From assembly GCA_947474495.1 (NCBI GenBank), contig CANJIM010000033.1, positions 1-32,769 on the forward strand: 32,769 nt of DNA, in the 5' to 3' direction. Positions 24,637 through 31,783 of this stretch are shown here, piece after piece (the stretch's first letter is position 1; each line of letters begins with the position of its first letter). This stretch comes from Rhodospirillaceae bacterium. GTDB lineage: Bacteria > Pseudomonadota > Alphaproteobacteria > SMXQ01. A model generated the notes under the pieces. That model was not told where the DNA came from and ran no database searches. It saw nothing but the letters and a program-made list of their open reading frames with translations. The position numbers and the translations under genes are program-made.

Positions 24637-25875
24637 TCAAGCCCGCTTGAGGGCGGGGTGGATGTCGGGGATTTCCTTGACGATTTTCTTGGTGTCGAGG
24701 TTGAACAGCCGGGCCGCATTGCCGCCGAGGATGTTGCGCTTCGCCTGCTCGTTCAGGAACGGCAAGTCGTAAATCACGCTCGGCAGATCGAAGTCCCAGT
24801 GCGGATAGTCGGACGACCAGACCAACTGGGTGTCGGCCTTCAGCATCTTGAAGGTCGCCTCGAGGATCGACTTGTCCTCGGGCATCTCCATCGGCTGGGT
24901 GGCATAGAACATTTCCCGCATGTATTCGCTCGGCTTGCGCTTGAGCTGCGGGCATTCGGATGTGCGCATCATGTAGCTGTGGTCGAGGCGCTGCATCATC
25001 GCGTAAGCCCAGGTCAGGCCGCTTTCGATCCAGATGACCTTGAGCTTGGGGAAGCGTTCGCAGATGCCGTTGGTCACCCAGTTGGCCATATGGATCATGT
25101 TGAACCACATGAATCCGAGGGCGTGCACCGAGATGAAGCGGTTGGTCATCGACAGGGCCTGGTCGCTCCAGTTGTAGGCAGCGTGGAACGACAGCGGCAG
25201 GCCCATCTCCTCCAACAGCGCGTAGGTCTTCATGTAGGCGTTGTCATGGACCGGCTTGTAGCGCGGCGAGGTGACCATGAAGCCGCAGACGCCCTTCTTG
25301 CCGCCGAATTCCTTGACCGTCTGGTAGGCGGCCTCGGGATCGTTGAACGGAATGTAAAGCATCGAGACGAGGCGCGGCTCGGCAGCGAGCACGCGCTCGC
25401 ACAGCCAGCGGTTATAGGCGTTGCACAGCGCGACTTCGACATGTGGCTGCGGATGCAGGCCGAGAAACAGCATCGGCGTCGGGAACAGGCAGGCGTAATC
25501 GACGCCCATCGCGTTCATCCAGCGCTTGGTCATGGTGATGTCGCGATGCTCGGCGTCCGTCGTCTTCTCGATTTTACGCAGACGCTGGCGCGTGATGCGG
25601 CCGTTGATGTCCTGGTAGCCGACCTGCGAGTTGAGCAGGGTGGAGCGGCCCGGACGCTCGACCGATTCCAGCGCCGCGCGCTTGATCACCGGATCTTCGA
25701 TGTAGCTGAACACGTCCTTGTAGGACTCGTTCTCGTAATGGTGCGAGTCGACGTCGACGATCAGAAAGTCCTTGTAGTTCCGGGCATGCGCCTGCTCGGC
25801 GGCATGATGCAGGAACTTATCGGTCTGAAACTCGTCGAAGGTCAGCTTGCGGACGTCTTGATTCGGCACTTCCAT
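24637..25875 (-). CDS. metal-dependent amidohydrolase family protein (amidohydrolase_2, ACMSD-like)
   Basis: This 412-residue enzyme has the TIM-barrel amidohydrolase_2 pattern of decarboxylases and hydrolases such as ACMSD and gamma-resorcylate decarboxylase. The first metal site is DVDSHHYEN (Asp43, His45, Glu48), the HxxE form rather than HxH. His231 (LSFHAAYN) and His251 are candidate second ligands, and Asp356 in WSSDYPHWD is the conserved late Asp. KVIWIESGLTW (279-289) is another family block. ATG 25875 has GAGGGG upstream. It is preceded by a Rieske protein gene 15 bp away and followed by the small unknown gene, so all three form one operon. Decarboxylation or hydrolysis of an aromatic or unsaturated acid is likely. 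Confidence 0.92.
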   Translation of the reverse strand: MEVPNQDVRKLTFDEFQTDKFLHHAAEQAHARNYKDFLIVDVDSHHYENESYKDVFSYIEDPVIKRAALESVERPGRSTLLNSQVGYQDINGRITRQRLRKIEKTTDAEHRDITMTKRWMNAMGVDYACLFPTPMLFLGLHPQPHVEVALCNAYNRWLCERVLAAEPRLVSMLYIPFNDPEAAYQTVKEFGGKKGVCGFMVTSPRYKPVHDNAYMKTYALLEEMGLPLSFHAAYNWSDQALSMTNRFISVHALGFMWFNMIHMANWVTNGICERFPKLKVIWIESGLTWAYAMMQRLDHSYMMRTSECPQLKRKPSEYMREMFYATQPMEMPEDKSILEATFKMLKADTQLVWSSDYPHWDFDLPSVIYDLPFLNEQAKRNILGGNAARLFNLDTKKIVKEIPDIHPALKRA

Positions 25876-25890
25876 GATGATGACCCCTCG

Positions 25891-26256
25891 TTAGGTAACG
25901 ACGAAGATGTCGTCCTGGCGCAGGACGACGGGAAACTTCTTGAGCTTGTATTTCTTGTCGCCGACGTTCTCGCCGGTCTTGAGGTCGTATTCCCACCCGT
26001 GCCACGGGCAGACGAAATGCATCGTGTCGGTGAAGCGCGAGCCGTGCCACTGCTTCTTCTCGTCGACGATCTCTTCAACCTTCGGGATGATGATGCCTTC
26101 GCAGGCGGGGCCGCCGGTATGGGCGCAATAATTGCTGTAGCCGTAATACTCGCCGCCGGAAAAGAACACGCCGATCTCGCGGCCGTCCTCGGTCCGGACA
26201 ATCTGCCGGTCGCCGTCTTTCATCGCGGCGACCTTGGAAACAAACACTTCTGCCAT
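25891..26256 (-). CDS. Rieske [2Fe-2S] protein with extended cluster spacing
   Basis: This 121-residue soluble protein has both Rieske half-motifs: Cys44/His46 in NYCAHTGGPACEG and Cys83/His86 in FVCPWHGWEYD. The gap between His46 and Cys83 is 36 residues, about twice the 15-17 of usual Rieske ferredoxins and oxygenases, with the insert (about 53-80) rich in charged residues. The segment FPVVLRQDDIFV closes the domain as in ferredoxins. ATG 26256 is supported by AAAGGAG eight bases upstream. It is the first gene of the amidohydrolase operon and divergent from the MmyB-type regulator. It may donate electrons to an oxygenase, or act with the amidohydrolase; no oxygenase catalytic domain is present. 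Confidence 0.92.
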   Translation of the reverse strand: MAEVFVSKVAAMKDGDRQIVRTEDGREIGVFFSGGEYYGYSNYCAHTGGPACEGIIIPKVEEIVDEKKQWHGSRFTDTMHFVCPWHGWEYDLKTGENVGDKKYKLKKFPVVLRQDDIFVVT

Positions 26257-26344
26257 GGCAAATACTCCTTTCGCGCAGCCGCCAGACGGCGGTGGAGAGG
26301 GAGTATTGCGGGTGGCAGGCGCCGACCGCGATACTAGTTCTTGT

Positions 26345-26365
26345 CCTATTAGTGCTGCCAATAGG
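26345..26365. promoter_or_regulatory. CCTATT-N9-AATAGG dyad between divergent genes, candidate operator
   Basis: CCTATT (26345-26350) and AATAGG (26360-26365) are exact inverted copies separated by nine bases, 7 bases before the regulator start and 89 bases before the operon start on the other strand. The right arm merges into the regulator's own ribosome site (AGGTGA), so binding there could block it directly. Confidence 0.6.
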
Positions 26366-26371
26366 TGACCT

Positions 26372-27250
26372 ATGCCGCAACCGCATCTGATCCGTAACCG
26401 CCTGGGATTGTCGGAGTTTCTCCGTGCCCGCCGAGAGCAATTGCAGCCGGGAGACTTCGGTCTGCCGACCGTCGGGCGGCGCCATACCAAGGGCCTGCGG
26501 CGCGAGGAAGTGGCGGCTTTGGCCGGTATCGGTCTCACCTGGTACACCTGGTTCGAACAGGGCCGCGACATCAAGGTATCGGCGGCTTTTCTCGACAATC
26601 TGTCGCGCGCGCTGCGGCTCAATCCGACCGAACGCAGCTACCTGTTTTTCCTCGCCGGCCATCACAGTTCGGAACGCGAGGCGATCGACAGCTTGAGCGT
26701 CGCGCCGAGCCTGCGCCGACTGATCGACGGGCTGGGGCCGCGCCCCGCCTATCTCAAGAACATGCGCTGGGACGTGCTGGCCTGGAACGAGGCGGCGCGT
26801 TTCGTGTTCGGCGATTTTTCGGACGCGCCGCCGGAGCGGCGCAATATCGTCTGGCTCACCTTTACCGAGTCGCGCTTTCGCGACAGCATGGCCGACTGGG
26901 ATATCGACGCCCGCCGCCTCATTGCGCGGTTTCGGGCCGACTATTCCAAAGTGTCGAGTGACAGCGTGTTGCGCCAGATGCTGGCAAAGCTCGATGCCGA
27001 ATCGGCGGATTTCCGCCGCCTCTGGCACGCGCATGACGTTTACGAGAAGGGCGACGGCGTGCGCCTGGTGACGGTCCCCGGCGTCGGGGTCGTCGATTTC
27101 GACTACACCATTTGCAAGATTGGCGAGGCGGATCAGATCAAGGCGGTGATCTATGTGCCCAATCCGGACGGTGTCAACGGCGCGCGCTTCATCGACATTT
27201 GCGGTGCGGCCCTCGGGGCGGGCGAGCGCAAGCGTCAGGCCGTGAGTTGA
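26372..27250 (+). CDS. MmyB-type helix-turn-helix regulator
   Basis: This 292-residue regulator has an XRE-type HTH in residues 12-82 with the diagnostic sequence RRHTKGLRREEVAALAGIGLTWYTWFEQGRD and an LDNLSRALRLNPTERSYLFFLAG helix. The rest is a PAS-like ligand-binding domain (MmyB-LBD) with NMRWDVLAWNEAARFVFGDF and NIVWLTFTESRFRDSM. In known members the C-terminal domain may bind fatty-acid-like ligands. The gene is divergent from the Rieske/amidohydrolase operon, with a dyad covering its own start region, so it probably controls that operon and itself. The start has AGGTGA only a few bases upstream. Confidence 0.95.
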   Translation: MPQPHLIRNRLGLSEFLRARREQLQPGDFGLPTVGRRHTKGLRREEVAALAGIGLTWYTWFEQGRDIKVSAAFLDNLSRALRLNPTERSYLFFLAGHHSSEREAIDSLSVAPSLRRLIDGLGPRPAYLKNMRWDVLAWNEAARFVFGDFSDAPPERRNIVWLTFTESRFRDSMADWDIDARRLIARFRADYSKVSSDSVLRQMLAKLDAESADFRRLWHAHDVYEKGDGVRLVTVPGVGVVDFDYTICKIGEADQIKAVIYVPNPDGVNGARFIDICGAALGAGERKRQAVS

Positions 27251-27413
27251 AGATTCGGCAAATGGATCGCCTCTGTTATTTTCCCGGCGAATAAGTGCCG
27301 GCCTAACTATGTATTGGACTTATCTACCCCCGCGCTTATCACTCAAAACTGCGCCTCGTCGTCTTCGGTGCAGTCATCGCGTCGTCAATCAAGTCAGGTA
27401 GTCTCCGTCGATC

Positions 27414-28385
27414 ATGGCGTCATCATCCAAACCCATCGTTCTCGCGACCCGCAAATTGCCGCAGCCCGTCGAGGAGCGCCTGTCCGGTGCCTATCAGGCG
27501 ATTCTCAATCCGGACGACCGGCAATTGCCGATCGACGAGTTATTGCGCATCGCCGAGGGCGTCGATGGCATCCTCTGCACCTTGACCGACAAGATGACGC
27601 CGCCGGTGATCGCCGCTTTGCCGGCGCGCGTGAAAATTCTCGCAACATTCTCGGTCGGCTACGATCACATCGACATTCCGGCGGCCAAGGCGCGTGGGCT
27701 CTGCGTCACCAACACGCCGGGCGCGCTGACCGATGCGACGGCCGAGATCGCCTTCCTGCTGCTGCTCGGCGCCGCGCGGCGCGCCTATGAAGGCGAAACG
27801 ATGCTGCGCAGCGGGCAATGGACGGGCTGGGCGCCGACCCAGCTGATGGGCCGCCAGCTGCATGGCAAGCGCCTTGGCATCGCCGGCATGGGTCGCATCG
27901 GTCAGGCGGTCGCCAAGCGCGGCCTCGCCTTCGGCATGACCATCCATTATCACGGCCGCCGCGCCGTCGATCTGCCGGCCGATCTGCCGGCGACCTTCCA
28001 TGCCGACGACGCGGACTTCCTCGCCCAGTGCGACTACCTGTCGATTCACATGGCCTCAACGCCGGAAACGCGCCATTGGCTCAATGCGCGGCGTGTCGGC
28101 TTGTTGCCGCAGGGCGCCATCGTGGTGAACACCGCGCGCGGCGATCTGGTGCATGACGAGGCGCTGATCGAGGGTCTGACCAACGGCCATCTCGGCGCGG
28201 CGGGGCTCGATGTCTTCGCCGGCGAGCCGAATATCGATAAACGCTATTTGCCGATTCCCAACGCCATGCTGCTGCCGCATCTCGGCAGCGCCACGGTGCA
28301 GACGCGCTGCGCCATGGGGTTCCGGGCGCTCGACAATCTCGACGCCTTCTTCGCCGGACAAACGCCGGGGGACAAGCTTGCCTGA
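27414..28385 (+). CDS. D-2-hydroxyacid dehydrogenase (glyoxylate/hydroxypyruvate reductase-like)
   Basis: This 323-residue NAD(P)-dependent enzyme reduces glyoxylate or hydroxypyruvate to glycolate or D-glycerate, or oxidises the reverse way. The Rossmann motif is GMGRIG (158-163); catalytic residues are Arg242 (NTARGDLV), Glu271 (DVFAGEPN) and His289 (LPHLGSATVQTR). NVT-type blocks LATFSVGYDHIDIPAAKARG and VTNTPGALTDATAEIAFLLLL are family hallmarks. The length is typical. The ribosome site is weak (AGGTAG). Its end overlaps the start of the glycerate kinase gene, so the product D-glycerate can be phosphorylated directly. The basic residue after the Rossmann motif (GRR, 181-183) suggests NADPH preference, which is inference. 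Confidence 0.93.
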   Translation: MASSSKPIVLATRKLPQPVEERLSGAYQAILNPDDRQLPIDELLRIAEGVDGILCTLTDKMTPPVIAALPARVKILATFSVGYDHIDIPAAKARGLCVTNTPGALTDATAEIAFLLLLGAARRAYEGETMLRSGQWTGWAPTQLMGRQLHGKRLGIAGMGRIGQAVAKRGLAFGMTIHYHGRRAVDLPADLPATFHADDADFLAQCDYLSIHMASTPETRHWLNARRVGLLPQGAIVVNTARGDLVHDEALIEGLTNGHLGAAGLDVFAGEPNIDKRYLPIPNAMLLPHLGSATVQTRCAMGFRALDNLDAFFAGQTPGDKLA

Positions 28386-29703
28386 GCTTCTCGCCCCGCA
28401 AACGTCGGCGACGCTCGATGCCTGCGGCCTGCTGCGGGACAGCTTCGCGGCTGCCGTCGCGGCGGCTGATCCTTTGAAAATCGTTGCGGCGGCGTTGCCG
28501 GCGCCGCCCAAGGGCCGCACGTTGGTCGTCGGCGCCGGCAAGGCGGTGGCGGCCATGGCCAAGGCGGTCGAGGCGGCCTGGCCTGCGTCCGCGCCCCTGG
28601 AGGGCATCGTCATCACCCGTTACGGCCATGGCTATGCCGGGGCGGAGGCTCTATCGCGCGTGCGCGTCGTCGAGGCCGGCCATCCCGTTCCGGACGAAGC
28701 GGGCGAGGCGGCGGCGCGTGAGATTGTCGCCGCCGTGCAGACGCTCGGGCCGGATGATCTGTTGCTCGCCTTGTTCTCCGGCGGCGGCTCCAGCCTGTTC
28801 TCGCTGCCGACGCCGCCGATCACCATGGAAGCCTTGAAGGCGACGACCTCCGAACTGCTCAAATGCGGCGCGGCGATCCAGGAGATCAACACGGTCCGCA
28901 AGCATCTCTCCTTGGTGCAGGGCGGCCGTCTGGCGCTGATGTGCCAAGCGCCGATTGAGACGATCCTGATTTCCGACGTCGTCGGCGATGAGCCGACCCA
29001 TATCGCCAGCGGCCCGACAGTGGCCGATCCGACGAGCTATCAGGACGCGCTCGACATCCTCGAACGTTATGACTGCGTGGTGCCGCTCAGCGTCCATGCG
29101 CTGCTTGAAGCCGGCGCGGATGGCAGTCTGGATGAAACGCCCAAGCCGGGCACGGCGGCCTTTGCCAAAGCCCATAGCCAGATCGTCGCCACGGCCCACA
29201 AGAGCCTGGAGGCCGCCGCGAAGCTGTTCACCGACGCCGGCATCACGCCGCTCATTCTTGGTGATTCCGTCACCGGCGAAGCGCGCGAGGTGGCGAAAGC
29301 CCATGCCGCCATGGTGCGCGAAGTGGCGGCCGGCCATTTCAGTCCGTTCCGTCCGCCGGTCGCTTTGATCTCCGGCGGCGAATGCACGGTGACGGTGAAG
29401 AACCCGCAGGGGCGCGGCGGCCGCTGCTCGGAATATCTGCTGTCGCTCGCCATCGAATTGGGCGAGACCTGCGGCGTGCATGCGCTCGCCGCCGACACCG
29501 ACGGCATCGACGGCTCAGAGGACAATGCCGGCGCGCTGCTGACGCCCGGCACCCTGGCGAAGGCGCAAGAGGCTGGTTTGCGCGCCGACCAATGCCTGGC
29601 GGCGAACGACGCCTACAGCTTTTTTGCCGCGACGGAAGGGTTAATCCTAACGGGACCTACTCGAACAAACGTCAATGATTTCAGAGTGATATTGGTTCTC
29701 TGA
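28378..29703 (+). CDS. glycerate 2-kinase (DUF4147 / GckA-TtuD family)
   Basis: This 441-residue kinase phosphorylates D-glycerate to 2-phosphoglycerate. Family blocks are GRTLVVGAGKAVAAMAKAVE, VVEAGHPVPDEAG, LLALFSGGGSSLFSLPTPPI, INTVRKHLSLVQGGRLA, LISDVVGDEPTHIASGPTVAD and, near the end, ISGGECTVTVKNPQGRGGRCSEYLL with ADTDGIDGSEDNAGALL and TGPTRTNVNDFRVIL. The only start in frame near the family N-terminus is TTG at 28378, with GGGGGA six bases ahead, overlapping the dehydrogenase stop by 8 bases. Rarer start and overlap suggest translational coupling. Older annotations of this family call it hydroxypyruvate reductase, but the kinase role is biochemically established for GckA. Confidence 0.93.
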   Translation: MPELLAPQTSATLDACGLLRDSFAAAVAAADPLKIVAAALPAPPKGRTLVVGAGKAVAAMAKAVEAAWPASAPLEGIVITRYGHGYAGAEALSRVRVVEAGHPVPDEAGEAAAREIVAAVQTLGPDDLLLALFSGGGSSLFSLPTPPITMEALKATTSELLKCGAAIQEINTVRKHLSLVQGGRLALMCQAPIETILISDVVGDEPTHIASGPTVADPTSYQDALDILERYDCVVPLSVHALLEAGADGSLDETPKPGTAAFAKAHSQIVATAHKSLEAAAKLFTDAGITPLILGDSVTGEAREVAKAHAAMVREVAAGHFSPFRPPVALISGGECTVTVKNPQGRGGRCSEYLLSLAIELGETCGVHALAADTDGIDGSEDNAGALLTPGTLAKAQEAGLRADQCLAANDAYSFFAATEGLILTGPTRTNVNDFRVILVL

Positions 29704-29719
29704 CAGCACTCTATAAGGT

Positions 29720-29743
29720 CGTATGTTCAATAGAGAACATACG
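29720..29743. promoter_or_regulatory. 9 bp perfect dyad between glycerate kinase and histidine kinase genes
   Basis: CGTATGTTC (29720-29728) pairs exactly with GAACATACG (29735-29743) around six bases. It lies 16 bases after the kinase stop and about 70 before the histidine kinase start. No T-run follows on the plus strand, so it is a weaker terminator than an operator candidate. Confidence 0.5.
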
Positions 29744-29810
29744 GGGCAATGGGAATTGAGTAGCGTGGCGACATCTTCGCGCAGGGGCCCTGCGCTGACA
29801 TGGGTGTCCG

Positions 29811-30944
29811 ATGCCAACTCTCAGCGAGCAACCTGACGCCGAAACCATCGCCCCTTTCGTAAACGATGCGAATAATTGCGTCGAGCGAGCGAAGATCAGC
29901 GTCTACAACATTCTCGATAGTTTGCCGGCCGACAGCTTCGATCACATCACGGAGATGGCGGCGGATATTTTCGATGCGCCGATCGCCGCGATCAGGGTCG
30001 CCGAATCCGACCGGATTTGGTGCCGACCGCCTGAGATCATGAACGTCAACGGCCATGGCATGTTGCCGAGTTTTTCGGGCTTCATGCGCTCGTCGGTCGA
30101 AAGTTGGCGGTTGGCCGGCCAAAAGAGCGACCGCTCGCTGACCATGCCGCTCGTCGCCGTCGAATTCGGTCTGCGATTCTATGTCAGCGCACCGCTCAAC
30201 ACGCGCGAAGGAAATATGATCGGCGCGCTCTGCGTGATCGACCGCGAACCGCGCCGGGTCGACGATCGCCAAATCCGCCATCTCAAGTCGCTGGCCGAAA
30301 TCGTGATGGATCAGATTGACGCCCGGCTGGCAGCTCTGCGCGCCACCGCGCAAGCGGATATTCTCTCGAGCGAAACCGATCACCGGGTGATGAACAGTCT
30401 GCAGTTCGTGTCGGGGCTGCTCAATATGCAAAGCCGGTCTGTGCGCACGACGGAAGCCGCCGCGCAACTCACACTCGCGGCCAACCGGGTGGCGGCCGTG
30501 GCGCGCGTGCACCGGCATTTTTCTCTTCACGAAGGCGCGCAGCGCGCACCCGTCCTGGCTTATTTGCAACGCTTGTGCGGGGAGCTATCGACCATCCTCG
30601 ACATTCCGATCCGAGTCACCGGCTCTGAAGCGAGCATCCCCTCAAGCCAGATTTTGGCGCTCGGCTTTTGCGTCAATGAATTCGTCAGCAACGCGAAAAA
30701 ATACGGCGCGCCACCCATTACCGTCCGCTTCCTAAAAGGCAAAGATGGCCACTACCAGATTTGCGTCACCGATGAGGGTGAGGGTTTGCCGGAAGGCTTT
30801 GTTCTGGGCCAGCAGGGTCGCAGCGACAGTCTCGGGATGAAAGTGGTGTCCGCGCTCGTCACCCAATTGTCGGGAAAATTGGAGGCGGGCCCGAATTCTG
30901 CCGGGCGGGGCGCTTGTTTCAATGTCACCTTTCCCCCGGCTTGA
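29811..30944 (+). CDS. sensor histidine kinase, GAF + HisKA_2 type
   Basis: This 377-residue cytoplasmic kinase has an N-terminal GAF-like sensor (about residues 25-170; LRFYVSAPLNTREGNMIGALCVID is typical) and a HisKA_2 dimerisation/phosphotransfer domain beginning ETDHRVMNSLQFVSGLLNMQ, with His191 as the phospho-acceptor. The ATPase domain shows the N-box NEFVSNAKKYG, DEGEGLPEGF and DSLGMKVVSAL. There are no membrane helices, so it senses an internal signal or receives it from a partner. HisKA_2 kinases of Alphaproteobacteria often feed the general stress or light response. No response-regulator gene is adjacent. The ribosome site is not clear, so the start (29811) is less certain than the frame. 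Confidence 0.93.
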   Translation: MPTLSEQPDAETIAPFVNDANNCVERAKISVYNILDSLPADSFDHITEMAADIFDAPIAAIRVAESDRIWCRPPEIMNVNGHGMLPSFSGFMRSSVESWRLAGQKSDRSLTMPLVAVEFGLRFYVSAPLNTREGNMIGALCVIDREPRRVDDRQIRHLKSLAEIVMDQIDARLAALRATAQADILSSETDHRVMNSLQFVSGLLNMQSRSVRTTEAAAQLTLAANRVAAVARVHRHFSLHEGAQRAPVLAYLQRLCGELSTILDIPIRVTGSEASIPSSQILALGFCVNEFVSNAKKYGAPPITVRFLKGKDGHYQICVTDEGEGLPEGFVLGQQGRSDSLGMKVVSALVTQLSGKLEAGPNSAGRGACFNVTFPPA

Positions 30945-31044
30945 GAGATTTCTTGCGCAGCTGTGATGTCGATTGTTCCGGCCAAGCGGAATGCAAGACG
31001 ATGACAGATTCATCTCATCTGGCGATTTCCGATAGAGAGCCGAT

Positions 31045-31761
31045 ATGAAGAAAAAAGCAGTGCCTGCCAAAGCGCCGGCGAAAAAGGCCAAGCATGCGAA
31101 GAAGGCCAAGCGGGCACATAAAGCGACGATCTTCGATCCCACGGTCTTTCTCGCCACCGTCAAGCCCGGCCGCGCGACGACCGCTCATCGCAAAAACGAC
31201 GTGATTTTCTCGCAGGGCGCTCCGGCCGATGCGGTGTTCTACGTCCAGAAGGGCAAAATCAAGATCGTCGTCGCTTCCAAGCAGGGCAAGGAGGCGGTGG
31301 TCGGCATTCTCGGCAGCGGCGAGTTTTTTGGCGAAGGCTGCCTGATCGGTCAACCGTTACGCCTGGCGACGGCCAAGGCGATGGGTGAAAGCGAGGTCAT
31401 TCGCGTCGATAAAACAGAAATGACGCGGGTGCTGCACGCCGAGCCGAAGTTTGCGCAAATGTTCATGACGCATCTGCTGATCAGGAACACCCGCATCGAA
31501 GAGGATCTCGTCGATCAACTGTTCAATTCGAGCGAGAAACGCCTGGCGCGGACGTTGCTGATGCTGGCGAATTTCGGCAAGGAAGGCAAACCGCAGGCCG
31601 TCACCACCATGATCAGTCAGGAAACTCTGGCCGAAATTATCGGCACGACGCGGCCGCGCGTCAGCTATTTCATGAACAAGTTTCGCAAGCTCGGCTTCAT
31701 CGACTACAACGGCCACTTGGAAGTGCACAGCTCGCTGCTCAGCGTCCTGCTCGCCGATTAG
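31045..31761 (+). CDS. Crp/Fnr-family regulator with a lysine/alanine-rich N-terminal tail
   Basis: This 238-residue regulator has a cyclic-nucleotide-type beta-roll (about residues 45-135; GAPADAVFYVQKGKIKIVV and GSGEFFGEGCLIGQP) and a C-terminal winged helix (ISQETLAEIIGTTRPRVSYFMNKFRKLGFI). There are no cysteines suited for an Fnr iron-sulfur cluster at the N-terminus. The first 27 residues contain 11 Lys, 1 Arg, 2 His and 9 Ala (KKKAVPAKAPAKKAKHAKK...), like a histone H1 tail, in front of a normal Crp/Fnr body. Such tails bind nucleic acid without sequence specificity. The gene follows the histidine kinase after 100 bp. The start ATG 31045 has GAGAG upstream; no alternative downstream Met keeps the domain start intact. 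Confidence 0.93.
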   Translation: MKKKAVPAKAPAKKAKHAKKAKRAHKATIFDPTVFLATVKPGRATTAHRKNDVIFSQGAPADAVFYVQKGKIKIVVASKQGKEAVVGILGSGEFFGEGCLIGQPLRLATAKAMGESEVIRVDKTEMTRVLHAEPKFAQMFMTHLLIRNTRIEEDLVDQLFNSSEKRLARTLLMLANFGKEGKPQAVTTMISQETLAEIIGTTRPRVSYFMNKFRKLGFIDYNGHLEVHSSLLSVLLAD

Positions 31762-31769
31762 CGCGAACT

Positions 31770-31783
31770 GCCGTTAAGACGGC
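31770..31783. terminator. short hairpin between convergent genes
   Basis: GCCGT and ACGGC pair around TAAG, just past the Crp/Fnr stop and overlapping the stop of the opposite gene. The stem is only 5 bp and no long T-run follows, so support is weak. Confidence 0.3.

Noticed and set aside
24475-26337. 620-residue plus-strand open frame across the amidohydrolase operon
   Set aside because: It spans three well-supported minus-strand genes with ribosome sites and motifs; the composition is that of an antisense shadow.
29720-29743. LexA-type SOS box
   Set aside because: The alphaproteobacterial LexA site is a direct repeat GTTC-N7-GTTC; this dyad is inverted with six bases between, so the similarity in GTTC/GAAC is not enough.
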